NCBI GenBank assembly: GCA_934717185.1
Contig: CAKUYQ010000020.1
Location: 1-47,885 of the forward strand
DNA length: 47,885 nt
Origin: an uncultured Bacteroidales bacterium
GTDB taxonomy: Bacteria > Bacteroidota > Bacteroidia > Bacteroidales > UBA932
Direction: 5' to 3'
The notes below the pieces were generated by a model. That model saw only the letters and a list, made by a program, of their open reading frames with translations, had not been told where the DNA came from and ran no database searches. The position numbers and the translations under genes are program-made. This document shows, piece after piece, positions 17,658 to 26,478 of this stretch; the stretch's first letter is position 1, and each line of letters opens with the position of its first letter.

Positions 17658-18473
17658 ATGGTTTATATGACAGATATTCTTAGTTTTAATTGGGATGTTG
17701 ATCCCGTGATTTTTAGTATAGGGTCTTACCAGCTGAGGTATTACAGCCTTATGTTTGTGTTTGGATTTATCTTGGGTTACAGGATGTTTGTTTGGTTTTT
17801 CAAAAGGGAGGGTAAACCGGTAAAGTTGTTGGATCCTCTTCTGTATCTGCTTATTGGCTGTACTATAGTAGGGGCGCGATTGGGGCATTGTCTTTTTTAT
17901 GAGCCCGGCTACTATTTGGCGAATCCATCTGAGATTCTTAAGGTTTGGCATGGCGGGTTGGCAAGTCATGGCGGCACAATTGCCATAATAATAGGTCTTT
18001 ACTGGTTTGCAAAGCATTATGGCAAGAAGTATGGTTTTGGCTATCTTTGGTTGTTAGACAGGGTTGCAATAGCGACTGCCTTTGTTGCCTGTCTTATAAG
18101 GTTGGGAAACTTTATGAATTCAGAGATTTACGGGCATGCGACCAATCTTCCTTGGGGTGTTGTCTTTTTAAGGAGCGGTGAAACTGTTGCAAAGCATCCT
18201 ACACAATTGTATGAGGCTTTATGCTATCTTGTTACCGGCTTGATTCTGCTGTTTATATATAAAAAGTATCTGACAAAGATAAAGGACGGGCTGCTACTTG
18301 GAATCTTCTTTGTTGGGGTATTTCTCAGCCGTTTCCTAATAGAGTTTGTTAAGGAGAGCCAGGTAAAGTTTGAGGATACAATGACTCTTGATATGGGGCA
18401 GTGGCTGAGTATTCCTTTTATCCTTTTGGGTGTATATCTTATTTGCCGCAGCACAATATGCAAACGTTCATAA
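17658..18473 (+). CDS. lgt: prolipoprotein diacylglyceryl transferase
   Basis: Inner-membrane enzyme that attaches diacylglycerol from phosphatidylglycerol to the lipobox cysteine, the first step of lipoprotein maturation. The 271 residues have about seven membrane helices. Conserved features are visible: YSLMFVFGFILGYR, the catalytic-region WHGGLASHGG, the Lgt signature RLGNFMNSEIYG (about 148-159), and HPTQLYEA. It is a near-essential housekeeping gene, yet it sits inside the invertible segment between two alternative lipoprotein bodies whose products it must modify. This co-location may be chance. Confidence 0.96.
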   Translation: MVYMTDILSFNWDVDPVIFSIGSYQLRYYSLMFVFGFILGYRMFVWFFKREGKPVKLLDPLLYLLIGCTIVGARLGHCLFYEPGYYLANPSEILKVWHGGLASHGGTIAIIIGLYWFAKHYGKKYGFGYLWLLDRVAIATAFVACLIRLGNFMNSEIYGHATNLPWGVVFLRSGETVAKHPTQLYEALCYLVTGLILLFIYKKYLTKIKDGLLLGIFFVGVFLSRFLIEFVKESQVKFEDTMTLDMGQWLSIPFILLGVYLICRSTICKRS

Positions 18474-18554
18474 AACATTTTATTGTGGACACTAAAAAGA
18501 CTGCAAACAGAAAGTAGAATAGCAGACTTGTTTGTAAATTATGCTGAGGCGTGG

Positions 18555-18581
18555 CGTTTATTGTAGCTACTAAAATAAACG
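18555..18581. promoter_or_regulatory. perfect dyad between lgt and silent cassette
   Basis: CGTTTATT (18555-18562) and AATAAACG (18574-18581) are inverted around GTAGCTAC, itself a palindrome. It could be a protein-binding site or weak hairpin; no role is assigned. Confidence 0.35.
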
Positions 18582-18621
18582 AATTGTAGAGCTGTTGCTT
18601 TTAATGAGCTATATAGAATGA

Positions 18622-18652
18622 AAAAGACCGAGGAAAGTCCTCGGCCTTTAAC
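18622..18652. terminator. bidirectional terminator between lgt and silent cassette
   Basis: CCGAGGA (18628-18634) pairs with TCCTCGG (18638-18644), extended by AAAG/CTTT. A T run follows on the minus strand and a weaker one on the plus strand. It can end both convergent transcripts. Confidence 0.8.
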
Positions 18653-18675
18653 TTTTTATGTTACTGTTTCACTGA

Positions 18676-21550
18676 TTATTCACCAGCTGTAACCTCCGGT
18701 TTAACTGTTATGTTATACTCGCCGGTTACTTTAGCAAAGTTAGTCCCAAAGGTAACTTTAACTTTTGCAGGAACGGTCTCTTGAGTAAGAGCGTTACCAA
18801 AATCTGTCCTCTTCCACATAAAGTTACCGTCACTTTCTTTTAAGTCATCAACTTTAGTTACGTAAGGAGCAGGATGATTCTTTACAGGAACAAGCTCAAA
18901 TTTGATTGTGCTGCCGTATTTGGTGTCTTTCATAACTCCCTCTTTGTAAAGATCATTGCTAAACATCTTGGCGGTAAAGAACTTAGAGAAATCTTCCTTA
19001 TCCTCTTTACCATCCTTGAAATCTGTAAGGAATAATTCAGCCTGATCTGCAACTATGCTAAGCGGATTAACAAATACAAAAGTATGGGTCAAAGCAGTCT
19101 CCTCGCCATTTACATACTTAACTGTAAATGTAAGATCGTATGCCTCCTCTGCTGTGTCAAGCTTGTAGTTAAGACCAAGTACAACACCATTAATTCTATT
19201 CTTGTCTGCATCCAAATGACCAAGAATTTCATCAATGTTTGTGATCTCTTTAACACCATCTCCGGCTTTGTTGTAAGCGGTGCCGTTCATTGTAATGGCC
19301 TTGGCAGCATCGTAGTCCTTTGCAAGAGTTAATGAGAATTCAGAGTCACTTACCATCTTCTTAACCCATTTTGAAGTAAAGTCACTTTCACCCAACTGTT
19401 TTCTGATGCTCTTAACACCGTAATAGAATGGTTGGCCGTATGCTCCCTCCATCAAGAAGCTGTTATTCTTCTCATATCCGGTTACACGAGCAGCAGTCTC
19501 TTTGCCATACTGGTACTCATCTACGATAGGCATAGCAAGTTTAGGCTCAACAACAGTGTATTTAACTTTAAATACAAGTTTCCTGTCGTAACGTATCTGT
19601 GAACTGTATGACACAGGATCAAATACAATGTAGAATACATTTTCGCCAAACTTAGAATAAGGTGTTAGGTTTGCTCCAAAAACGTATGTATCAACATCCC
19701 AATCACCGGTTTTAATGAGAGGTTCAAAGGCTGTAGTAGGTAATGTCCAGTTGTAATCCTTTTCTTTGGCGTCCTTAATATCACAAGCAATATTTGAATA
19801 GATATATTTAAACTCATCATGGCTCAGACCCATAGCCTCGTAATGCTTGTTCATCTCCTCCCAAGTCATAAATGCAACGGTCTTGTAACCCTCCGGATGA
19901 CCTGTTGTTTGAGCATTATCAAACAATTCATTGTAGTTGAATGTTCCAAGATTGATTTCAGGGAATACGTAAGCATCATCTGCCTTCTTAATCTGTAATT
20001 TAATATAACCGTTGGCTATCAAAGCGTGAGTCGTCTTGTCTACTACTTGAACATAAACGATAGGTGTTCTGCCAATAGCTGCAGTGCCCTGAAGAACGGT
20101 AATATCACCGTTTTTCTCAATCTTAATGAACTTAGACTGGTCTGTTGGATCATCTGTACCACCGTTGTAAGGCATATTGTAGAACTTATACTCATAATTG
20201 GTATAGCCTAACTCGTCCAATGTGTAACATTTACCTGCTGCATTATCATGTACTCTTACACCTGCCAAATCGTATAGATTGGTTTTAACCTTTGCATCAT
20301 ATACGATCTCATGGTGGGCGTTATAATTAACATCACCAACTGTTTCAAAAGCATCTGCATTATAGCTGTCCGGGTCACCGTTCATGAACAGCTCTACAAG
20401 ATCATCGTATGGATAATAACTATGTGCAAAAGCATCATTCTCATCTAAATCTTTTAGATTCTCTACACGAGCTGTGTAAATAGAAGGTACAAGAACTGCT
20501 GGGTCTGAATAAACCTCTACCTTATTGTCTTTATCATCAATAGTGTAGCCGCAAAGTGAAACATGTGAGAAGAATCCATTGTAGCGTATTTGGCCTTGGC
20601 CGTCAAAAGTAACACCAACTATTGGATTCTCGCCCGCATATACAGTAAGAACACCCTCTTCTGAAAGCTGTGCACTTATAGGATTGCTTAACGATGCGTT
20701 AACTTTTAGCGCACCTGCACCATATTTGGCAACTTCGTTAATTTTGAACAGATTGGTAATATCACCCTCTGCAGCTCTTGTAGTTACCTCATAGTTTCTT
20801 GCAACAAGAGACCACTCAGGTTTGGTAATATCCACATTAGACGGATTCACTCTGTATGCTGCATTAATATCACCGGTAACAGAGGCAAAAGTAGATGCAA
20901 TTGCAGAAGCCAAAGAGGCACTTCCATTATCTGTATAATCTACCTCGTAAAGATCCAAAGTTGCATTATATTTGGTCTTGTAAGCTGTAATAATATTTAC
21001 AGGAATCTGATTCTGGAAACCGCCGCTTAGAAGGCCACCTGCCATGTTAACACTCTGAGGAATGAATACCAAGCTTGCAAGTGCACTTGAAGTGCTGATT
21101 ACATACTCGTCCTCGCCATCCTTAAGGGTAACGCTCACGATATTGCCGTCTTTGTCTTTAACAATAGATACGCAAGATGGAGCTACAGTTGCCTCAGGTA
21201 ACATAACTTTTGGATTCTGACTCTTGCCGTTTACCAAAAGCTCGTTGTTAACTACAGAGATAGTAGGATCTGCCACATCTATTGTGATTACACCTACTTT
21301 TTCTCCGTTCACATAGATCTCATTGCCATTCTTAACCTCGATGTTGTATTTTACATACTTTGCCGCATCGTAAGTAATAGCAGAACCTGATGATGGAGTG
21401 ATTGTAAGTACACCCTTATCATCCATAGTAATAGATTTAACGTAAGTCATGTTATTTACCTGATTCTGCAATGCAGTTAAATCAGCAGCGACTTGCGTAA
21501 TTTTGTCTTCCAATCCTTTGATGTCATCATCGTAATCTTTCTGACAAGAA
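18676..21550 (-). CDS. silent headless lipoprotein cassette (alternative body)
   Basis: Open frame of 958 codons on the minus strand that begins inside the 34-bp repeat at SCQKDYDDDIK and continues GLEDKITQVAADLTALQ. An in-frame TAA lies at 21553-21555 just before the repeat, and there is no signal peptide, ATG or promoter; only a TTG at 21513 could serve as a poor start. Residues after a short coiled coil are highly similar to the expressed protein (YVKSITMDDKGVLTITP, EVKNGNEIYVNGEKVG, VNNELLVNGKSQNP), then the two diverge. The intact long frame argues against a decaying pseudogene and for selection after periodic expression. After inversion it would be translated as a 982-residue surface lipoprotein. 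Confidence 0.85.
21517..21550 (-). repeat. right inversion site (34-bp inverted repeat)
   Basis: Perfect reverse complement of 13627-13660. On its outer side lie a stop codon and then the integrase gene; on its inner side the silent lipoprotein frame. Confidence 0.9.
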
Positions 21551-21579
21551 GATTACAACGAACCGTTCAAGCATCAGCC

Positions 21580-22695
21580 TCAGTATGCTATATTAGGAAT
21601 TTTAAGTACTGCAGCCTGTTTATTTTTATCTAAAATCTTAGCATAAATCTGTGTCGTCTTAACATTGGTATGCCCCAATAATTTACTTGTAGTGTATATA
21701 TCAACACCAATATCCAACATCATTACTGCAAAGGTATGCCTTGCAGTGTGAAAAGTAATATGTTTGCTTATCCCCGCTCTTTTCGCCCATACCCTAAGAA
21801 GATGATTTATGTAGCCGTGGTAATGGAAATCCTTGAATACCTTTTCATCTGGAGCCCCCTTTTTACCCATATATCCCAAGGCTTGAGGGGTAATATCTAA
21901 ATATTCCTGCCTTTGCGTTTTCTGCTGTTTGAAGATAATTCTTGTGAGACTTCCTTGTGTAACAATATCTCCCCATGTGAGGTTGAGAATGTCGCTCTTT
22001 CGCAACCCTGTAAGGCAAGAAAAAAGGAATGCGTTTCTTATTCCTGTGTGCTGCATTGGTGTGGCGACAATCTTTTTGAGCTCCTCTATTGTAAGGTAGG
22101 CCCTACAACTCTCGGTGGTTTTGTAATATCTTTTATAACAGATGATTGGATTGGCTGGCATCAAACCGTCCTTTACAGCGGTGTTAAGAGCAGACATAAT
22201 GGTGCTTAAGTAGGTTGCTTTGGAGTTGTCTGTAAGTGAAAGAGAATCCAAATAATCAAAAAAGCCCTTTATCCATTTTTTGTCTATTCCCGACAAATAC
22301 ACAGAGTCCTGGCAGTAATTGCGGAGATGGGAAAGTACCACAGCCCAATTGTTCCTCTTTCTTTTCCCCTTGAACAGTGATTCGTAATATGCAAAAAAAT
22401 CTGTATTCTCTGCCATATCGTTAGCAGCGCATGGTGTTTGCTTGCAGAGATTCCCGGTATCATATCTTTTATCCTCTATTTCCAACAGCTTTTTGGCGTA
22501 TAGCGCTTCTGCCAGTTTTTTTGTTTTTCTGTTTATCTTTTTGTCGTTTTTGTTACGTTCCGGCTTAAGGTAAAGTCTTAGATATTCGTAATGCCGTTTA
22601 CCGCCGTGGTAAATATCTAAATAAAGTGAGGTATTGCCGCTGGGCATAAGCCGTTCACGAAGCCTTACGGACTCCATTAATGCAATATTTTTCAT
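21580..22695 (-). CDS. tyrosine-type site-specific recombinase (probable invertase)
   Basis: 371-residue integrase-family recombinase with a phage-integrase-SAM-like core-binding domain (about 95-185) and a C-terminal catalytic domain. All active-site residues are seen: R232 (TGLRKSDI), K259, H316 and R319 (HTARH), H342 (LLGH) and nucleophile Y351 (QIYAKI). The N-terminal arm-type region (SLYLDIYHGGKRHYEYL) is common in Bacteroidetes integrases. It ends 30 bp from the right inversion site and reads in the same direction as the silent cassette, as in Bacteroides surface-antigen inversion loci run by Tsr-type tyrosine recombinases. No relaxase, transposition or phage genes lie nearby, which favours a local invertase over an integrative element. 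Confidence 0.92.
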   Translation of the reverse strand: MKNIALMESVRLRERLMPSGNTSLYLDIYHGGKRHYEYLRLYLKPERNKNDKKINRKTKKLAEALYAKKLLEIEDKRYDTGNLCKQTPCAANDMAENTDFFAYYESLFKGKRKRNNWAVVLSHLRNYCQDSVYLSGIDKKWIKGFFDYLDSLSLTDNSKATYLSTIMSALNTAVKDGLMPANPIICYKRYYKTTESCRAYLTIEELKKIVATPMQHTGIRNAFLFSCLTGLRKSDILNLTWGDIVTQGSLTRIIFKQQKTQRQEYLDITPQALGYMGKKGAPDEKVFKDFHYHGYINHLLRVWAKRAGISKHITFHTARHTFAVMMLDIGVDIYTTSKLLGHTNVKTTQIYAKILDKNKQAAVLKIPNIAY

Positions 22696-22760
22696 TTTGT
22701 ACTGTTTAATTTGTTATTTGGAGCAACAAAATTGCAACAAAAAGCCGTCACTATCTCACT

Positions 22761-22800
22761 TTAGGAGCTTGACAGACTGCCTTCCCGACAAAGTGTCAAA
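22761..22800. promoter_or_regulatory. dyad upstream of the recombinase gene
   Basis: GGAGCTTGACA and TGTCAAACTCC are imperfect inverted arms around a C-rich loop, within the 269-bp gap upstream of the recombinase. The layout and first bases (TTTAGGAGCTT, then ACA, GAC) resemble the dyad at 29352-29395. It may be a recombinase arm site or a regulatory hairpin. Confidence 0.4.
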
Positions 22801-22964
22801 CTCCCTAAAATTTTATGAATTATGTAAAACTAACAACTAAAGGGCGGAATAATGACTTTCATAATTAAAAAGGAGTAAAATGCAATGTTACATACATGAT
22901 TTTAAAAATTTATTCTTTGTTTATAAAGGAAACATTAACTTTGTATCAATAAAATTTCTAAAAT

Positions 22965-23126
22965 ATGGCAAACAAAGATCTCAACATGGTTAGGATCGTT
23001 TTTGCAGAGCTGAAACGTACAGCCAAAGGGCTTTCCTGGTAATTGGGTAGTGATCCTGCTACGGTAAGTAAATGTGATGTAAGAGATTTGCTTATATCTG
23101 CAAAGGAAAAGTCGAAGTATATTTGA
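22965..23126 (+). pseudogene. decayed XRE-family HTH regulator
   Basis: ATG at 22965 opens MANKDLNMVRIVFAELKRTA then KGLSW followed by an in-frame TAA (23040-23042). The frame continues LGSDPATVSK and, after what looks like a deletion, VRDLLISAKEKSKYI to TGA at 23124. The order of motifs matches small Bacteroidetes XRE regulators (start NKDLNRIK, recognition helix DPATVSKW, then DLL near the end), but the middle of the HTH domain is missing. A TAACTTTG (22936-22943) fits a -7 promoter element. It sits 46 bp before the ATPase gene, so it was perhaps its regulator. Confidence 0.7.
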
Positions 23127-23171
23127 GTTGACTGATTGGCTGTTTGGAATCCATTCAAATTATAAAATGGT

Positions 23172-24380
23172 ATGAATGAAAGATTAATAGTTAAGTCATT
23201 TGGGCCTGTAAAGGAACTTGATATATCCTTTAAGAAAGTTACACTCTTTATTGGAGATCAAGGCATGGGGAAAAGTTGTGTCGCAAAACTTTTCTCTATG
23301 TTCAAATGGTTGGAAAAGGTGCTGATTCAAAAGAAATATCCACAAAACTACTTTGTGCAGTATAACCGTTTTATAACAAAATTATGCACTTATCATAGAA
23401 TTGAGACTTTTCTCTCGGAGTGTTCTTATATTAAGTACGAGGGTTCTTATTATCATTTTGTCTATGACAATGGTTTTAGTGTGCAGGAGACAGGGAGAGA
23501 AGCTAATGGCATCTCGAAAATCATTTATATTCCTGCAGAACGATCTATTGTAAGCGTTGCGGAAAACAAGCCTAAACTTCTTAAAGAACTCCCTGATTCA
23601 AGTGAGGCCTTTTATGACGAATTTGTAAATGCAAAAAAATCATTTCAGAGTGGTTTTCAACTTCCGTTTGAAGGACTACGTTTTGAATACGATGCCTTAA
23701 ATGATGCAGGTTGGATTCGTGGCGGTGACTATAAAGTACGACTTGTGAACGCTTCAAGTGGCATTCAGTCATCACTTCCAATGTGCATTGTAACTGATTA
23801 TCTGAGCAAGAAAATTGCTAACAGAGAAGAGATAAAACTTTCAAAGGAGGAGAAAGACAAATTGGAGAGGCGAGTGGCTGAGATAATGCAAAACAATAAC
23901 TACTCTGAAACTATCAAGGATATTATGATCCGGCAGTTATCAGCGTCAAGCGTTTACGACAGTCTTATTAATGTGGTTGAGGAACCTGAATTGAACCTCT
24001 TCCCTCAATCCCAAATGCAAGTGCTGTTCTCTCTAATCTCCAATAATGCATCATCAAGTAATAATATGCTCGTCTTGACCACCCATAGTCCTTATTCGCT
24101 AGCTATTATTAATATGATGATTATGGCGAGTAAGGCTTCTGCCCATGCTGATGATGACATAAAAAAAGAGATTGGAAAGATTTTGCCGCCTCTGTGCCAC
24201 ATTTCTATGGAAGATGTCGTAGCCTATCGTTTAGATAATAGAGATGCAAACTACTGCCAATCAATTATTAACCTAAAGACAGGACTGATTTCCAAGAACG
24301 AACTAGATTCTGCTTCCGACCTCATAATGCGTATGTTCAACTCATTATATCAGATTTATGCCAAGACTCTCACCCGATAG
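23172..24380 (+). CDS. AAA-family (OLD/AbiL-like) ATPase
   Basis: 402-residue cytoplasmic ATPase of the ABC/SMC-like AAA class used in many defence systems. The P-loop GDQGMGKS is at 28-35, directly after the short FGPVKELDI strand typical of OLD-like ATPases. The Walker B-like VVEEPELNLFP is at 268-278 and the switch histidine at H305 in LTTHSPYSLA. The C-terminal part (about 330-402) has no recognised TOPRIM or nuclease motif. The start codons of the next gene overlap this one by 23 bp, implying translational coupling and a joint function. The pair lies between a recombinase and an integrase fragment beside a dead regulator, a typical accessory setting. Antiphage function is inference. Confidence 0.82.
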   Translation: MNERLIVKSFGPVKELDISFKKVTLFIGDQGMGKSCVAKLFSMFKWLEKVLIQKKYPQNYFVQYNRFITKLCTYHRIETFLSECSYIKYEGSYYHFVYDNGFSVQETGREANGISKIIYIPAERSIVSVAENKPKLLKELPDSSEAFYDEFVNAKKSFQSGFQLPFEGLRFEYDALNDAGWIRGGDYKVRLVNASSGIQSSLPMCIVTDYLSKKIANREEIKLSKEEKDKLERRVAEIMQNNNYSETIKDIMIRQLSASSVYDSLINVVEEPELNLFPQSQMQVLFSLISNNASSSNNMLVLTTHSPYSLAIINMMIMASKASAHADDDIKKEIGKILPPLCHISMEDVVAYRLDNRDANYCQSIINLKTGLISKNELDSASDLIMRMFNSLYQIYAKTLTR

Positions 24381-24975
24381 GAAACTTCCTACTGCTATCA
24401 CAAATCTTCGTTTGGGCACTGCTTTGAGGCAATGTGGAACCATAACAGTGGAGGATGGTTTTGATAAGAGTACCGCCTCTTGTCTCTATGTCTATGATAA
24501 ACTGGAGGAGAGATATTCTGATTGGACTGATTCTGAGCCTGAATTTATCTCAAGGTGCTTTGTGGTTGGCAATCCCAGTGGATTGATTGTTGTCTTACTG
24601 CCTCTTGATAACAAAATTGTGACAGGGGTACATATTACGAGAGGTGGCATTTGTGACTGTCTAATTCTTACAGAGAAAGAACTTAGTTTTGTGGAGTTTA
24701 AGACTAACGTGACCTCCACTAACAATAATACCCTCACGCAGAGAGCGGATGATGCTATTGGGCAACTTTGGAACACATACGAAAACATTGTCAAGCCAAG
24801 ATGCTGCAAGGCATTGAATAATCATGATTTATCTATATCTGTAGATTTTCATGTTGTATTTGACAAAGACCTTAATGTGACTGGAGTTTCAGCCGAACTG
24901 ATGGATAAACAGACAGACTTTATAGAAGACAAAAAACTTCCTCTGTTCTTTGATAATGAAAAGGTATTCATTTAG
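24358..24975 (+). CDS. PD-(D/E)xK-like partner of the ATPase
   Basis: 205-residue protein overlapping the ATPase gene by 23 bp. D100 in GGICDCLIL followed by E113-F-K115 in SFVEFKTN has the spacing of a PD-(D/E)xK nuclease core, with predicted strands around both. I know no named family for it with certainty. It may be the effector that the ATPase controls, as in two-gene abortive-infection modules; AriB (DUF4435) and PtuB (HNH) of PARIS and Septu do not share this motif. Its stop codon falls at the junction with the integrase remnant, so the C-terminus may have been altered by a rearrangement. Confidence 0.65.
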   Translation: MPRLSPDRKLPTAITNLRLGTALRQCGTITVEDGFDKSTASCLYVYDKLEERYSDWTDSEPEFISRCFVVGNPSGLIVVLLPLDNKIVTGVHITRGGICDCLILTEKELSFVEFKTNVTSTNNNTLTQRADDAIGQLWNTYENIVKPRCCKALNNHDLSISVDFHVVFDKDLNVTGVSAELMDKQTDFIEDKKLPLFFDNEKVFI

Positions 24976-25085
24976 CTTCATGGCAAATTCACGAAGTCTT
25001 ACGGACTCCCTTAATGCAATTGTTTTCATTTTGTACTCTTTTATTTGTTGTTTGAAGCAGCAAAATTGCAACAAAATAGCAACAA
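24976..25085 (-). pseudogene. 5' remnant of a second integrase gene
   Basis: On the minus strand, ATG at 25029 opens MKTIALRESVRLREFAMK, matching the start of the intact recombinase (MKNIALMESVRLRERLM). Upstream sequence to about 25085 also matches 22696-22750 (TTGCAACAAAA words and more). Similarity stops near 24980, where the ATPase partner gene ends. A paralogous recombinase gene or a duplicated end was therefore truncated here. Confidence 0.8.
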
Positions 25086-25161
25086 AGCACATTGCATATA
25101 TTTAATGTGCGGTTTGTGAGAATTTAGAGAAAATTATAAACTTCCTCTTGATAATAATTGT

Positions 25162-25169
25162 TACTTTTG
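25162..25169 (+). promoter_or_regulatory. -7 promoter element for pgk
   Basis: TACTTTTG matches TAnnTTTG, 31 bp before the pgk start. No TTG was found at the standard distance. Confidence 0.5.
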
Positions 25170-25200
25170 CAGTCGATTATAGAAACTAAATATTTAAGGT

Positions 25201-26454
25201 ATGCAACAGAGTATTGATACTTATGATTTTAGAGGGAAAAGAGCAATCGTCAGAGTTGATTTTAATGTTCCCTTGGATGAAAACTTTCACATTACAGATG
25301 ACACTCGTATAAGGGCTGCCATACCTACCCTTAAAAAAGTTTTGTCGGGAGGCGGATCATTAATTCTTATGTCTCATCTTGGGCGTCCAAAAGGCCCTGC
25401 CGACAAGTTCTCGTTGAAACATATTATTGGAAGGATTGAGGAGCTTCTTGGTGTTAAGGTTATGTTTGCACCGGATTGTATGAAGGCGGATGAGCAGGCA
25501 AAGAACCTTAAACCGGGCGAGGTGCTTCTTTTGGAAAACTTAAGATTCTATGCAGAGGAGGAGGGCAAGCCAAGGCTCGCTGATACTGCTACAGATGAGG
25601 AGAAGGCTGCTGCAAAGGCAGAGGTTAAGGAGAAACAGAAGGAGTTTGTTAAGAAATTGGCTTCTTATGCAGACTGTTATATAAATGATGCGTTTGGTAC
25701 GGCTCACAGGGCGCATGCATCAACAGCTCTTATAGCAAAGTATTTCCCTAATGACAAGATGTTCGGATACATTATGGAGGGGGAGATTAAGGCTATAGAC
25801 AAGGTGCTTAAGGGTGCTGAGCATCCTGTAACTGCAATTATAGGCGGGGCCAAGGTCTCTACCAAGATTGCAATTATAGAGAAGTTATTTGATGTTGTTG
25901 ATAATATGATTATTGGCGGCGGAATGGTGTTTACCTTTGTTAAGGCACAGGGTGGCAAGATTGGCAATTCTCTTTGCGAGAATGACCAGTTGGAGCTTGC
26001 TTTGGAGATAATCAAAAAGGCGGAGGCAAAGGGTGTTAAGTTGTATTTCTCTAAGGAGGTTGTTATCGCCGACAAGTTTGCCGAGGATGCCAATACTCAA
26101 GTTGTACACAACTTTGAGATTCCTGATGGTTGGGAGGGCGTTGATGCTGCAGAACCAACTCTTGAGGTTTGGGAGAAGGTAATAATGTCTTCTAAGACAA
26201 TTCTTTGGAATGGCCCTGTTGGAGTGTTTGAGATCCCTAAATTTGCTGTTGGTACAAGGCGTATTGCAGAGCTTCTTGCAAAGGCGACAAAGGAGAACGG
26301 GGCATTTACTCTTGTTGGCGGAGGCGATTCTGTTGCTGCTGTCAATCAGATGGGTTATGCAGATAAGGTAAGTTATGTTTCTACCGGTGGCGGTGCAATG
26401 TTAGAGTATTTGGAGGGGAAGGAGTTGCCAGGAATTAAGGCGATTAGAGAGTAG
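25201..26454 (+). CDS. pgk: phosphoglycerate kinase
   Basis: Glycolytic enzyme transferring phosphate from 1,3-bisphosphoglycerate to ADP, cytoplasmic. The 417 residues carry the signature VRVDFNVPLDENFHITDDTR at the N-terminus, LMSHLGRPKG, LLENLRFYAEEEG, YINDAFGTAHRAHAST, IIGGAKVSTKI and the C-terminal nucleotide-site GGGDSVAAVNQMG and STGGGAMLEYLEG. It stands alone with its own promoter and a terminator and marks the return to core chromosome after the accessory stretch. Confidence 0.98.
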   Translation: MQQSIDTYDFRGKRAIVRVDFNVPLDENFHITDDTRIRAAIPTLKKVLSGGGSLILMSHLGRPKGPADKFSLKHIIGRIEELLGVKVMFAPDCMKADEQAKNLKPGEVLLLENLRFYAEEEGKPRLADTATDEEKAAAKAEVKEKQKEFVKKLASYADCYINDAFGTAHRAHASTALIAKYFPNDKMFGYIMEGEIKAIDKVLKGAEHPVTAIIGGAKVSTKIAIIEKLFDVVDNMIIGGGMVFTFVKAQGGKIGNSLCENDQLELALEIIKKAEAKGVKLYFSKEVVIADKFAEDANTQVVHNFEIPDGWEGVDAAEPTLEVWEKVIMSSKTILWNGPVGVFEIPKFAVGTRRIAELLAKATKENGAFTLVGGGDSVAAVNQMGYADKVSYVSTGGGAMLEYLEGKELPGIKAIRE

Positions 26455-26478
26455 CAGAAAGCTGTTTTTAGGTAAAAA

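Larger units (their letters stand above)
13627..21550. mobile_element. predicted 7.9-kb invertible DNA segment
   Basis: Bounded by perfect 34-bp inverted repeats and flanked by a tyrosine recombinase gene 30 bp beyond the right repeat. It carries the body of the expressed lipoprotein, a methyltransferase, lgt, and the silent lipoprotein body in opposite orientation. Inversion would fuse residues 1-36 of the expressed gene in frame to the silent body, giving a 982-residue lipoprotein, and would leave the present body without start codon or promoter. Architecture is seen; inversion itself is inferred. Confidence 0.75.

Noticed and set aside
22880..22993. 37-codon ORF with an AGGAG 5 nt before its ATG
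   Set aside because: It overlaps the start of the decayed regulator in another frame and its sequence resembles nothing known; probably chance.
21580..25085. Integrative element or prophage with the integrase as its mover
   Set aside because: No relaxase, transfer, replication or phage structural genes, and no direct-repeat attachment sites were seen; a local invertase fits better.
24889..25092. 67-residue frame as an independent gene
   Set aside because: Only the 18-residue segment matching the recombinase start is meaningful; the rest is antisense to the ATPase partner gene.
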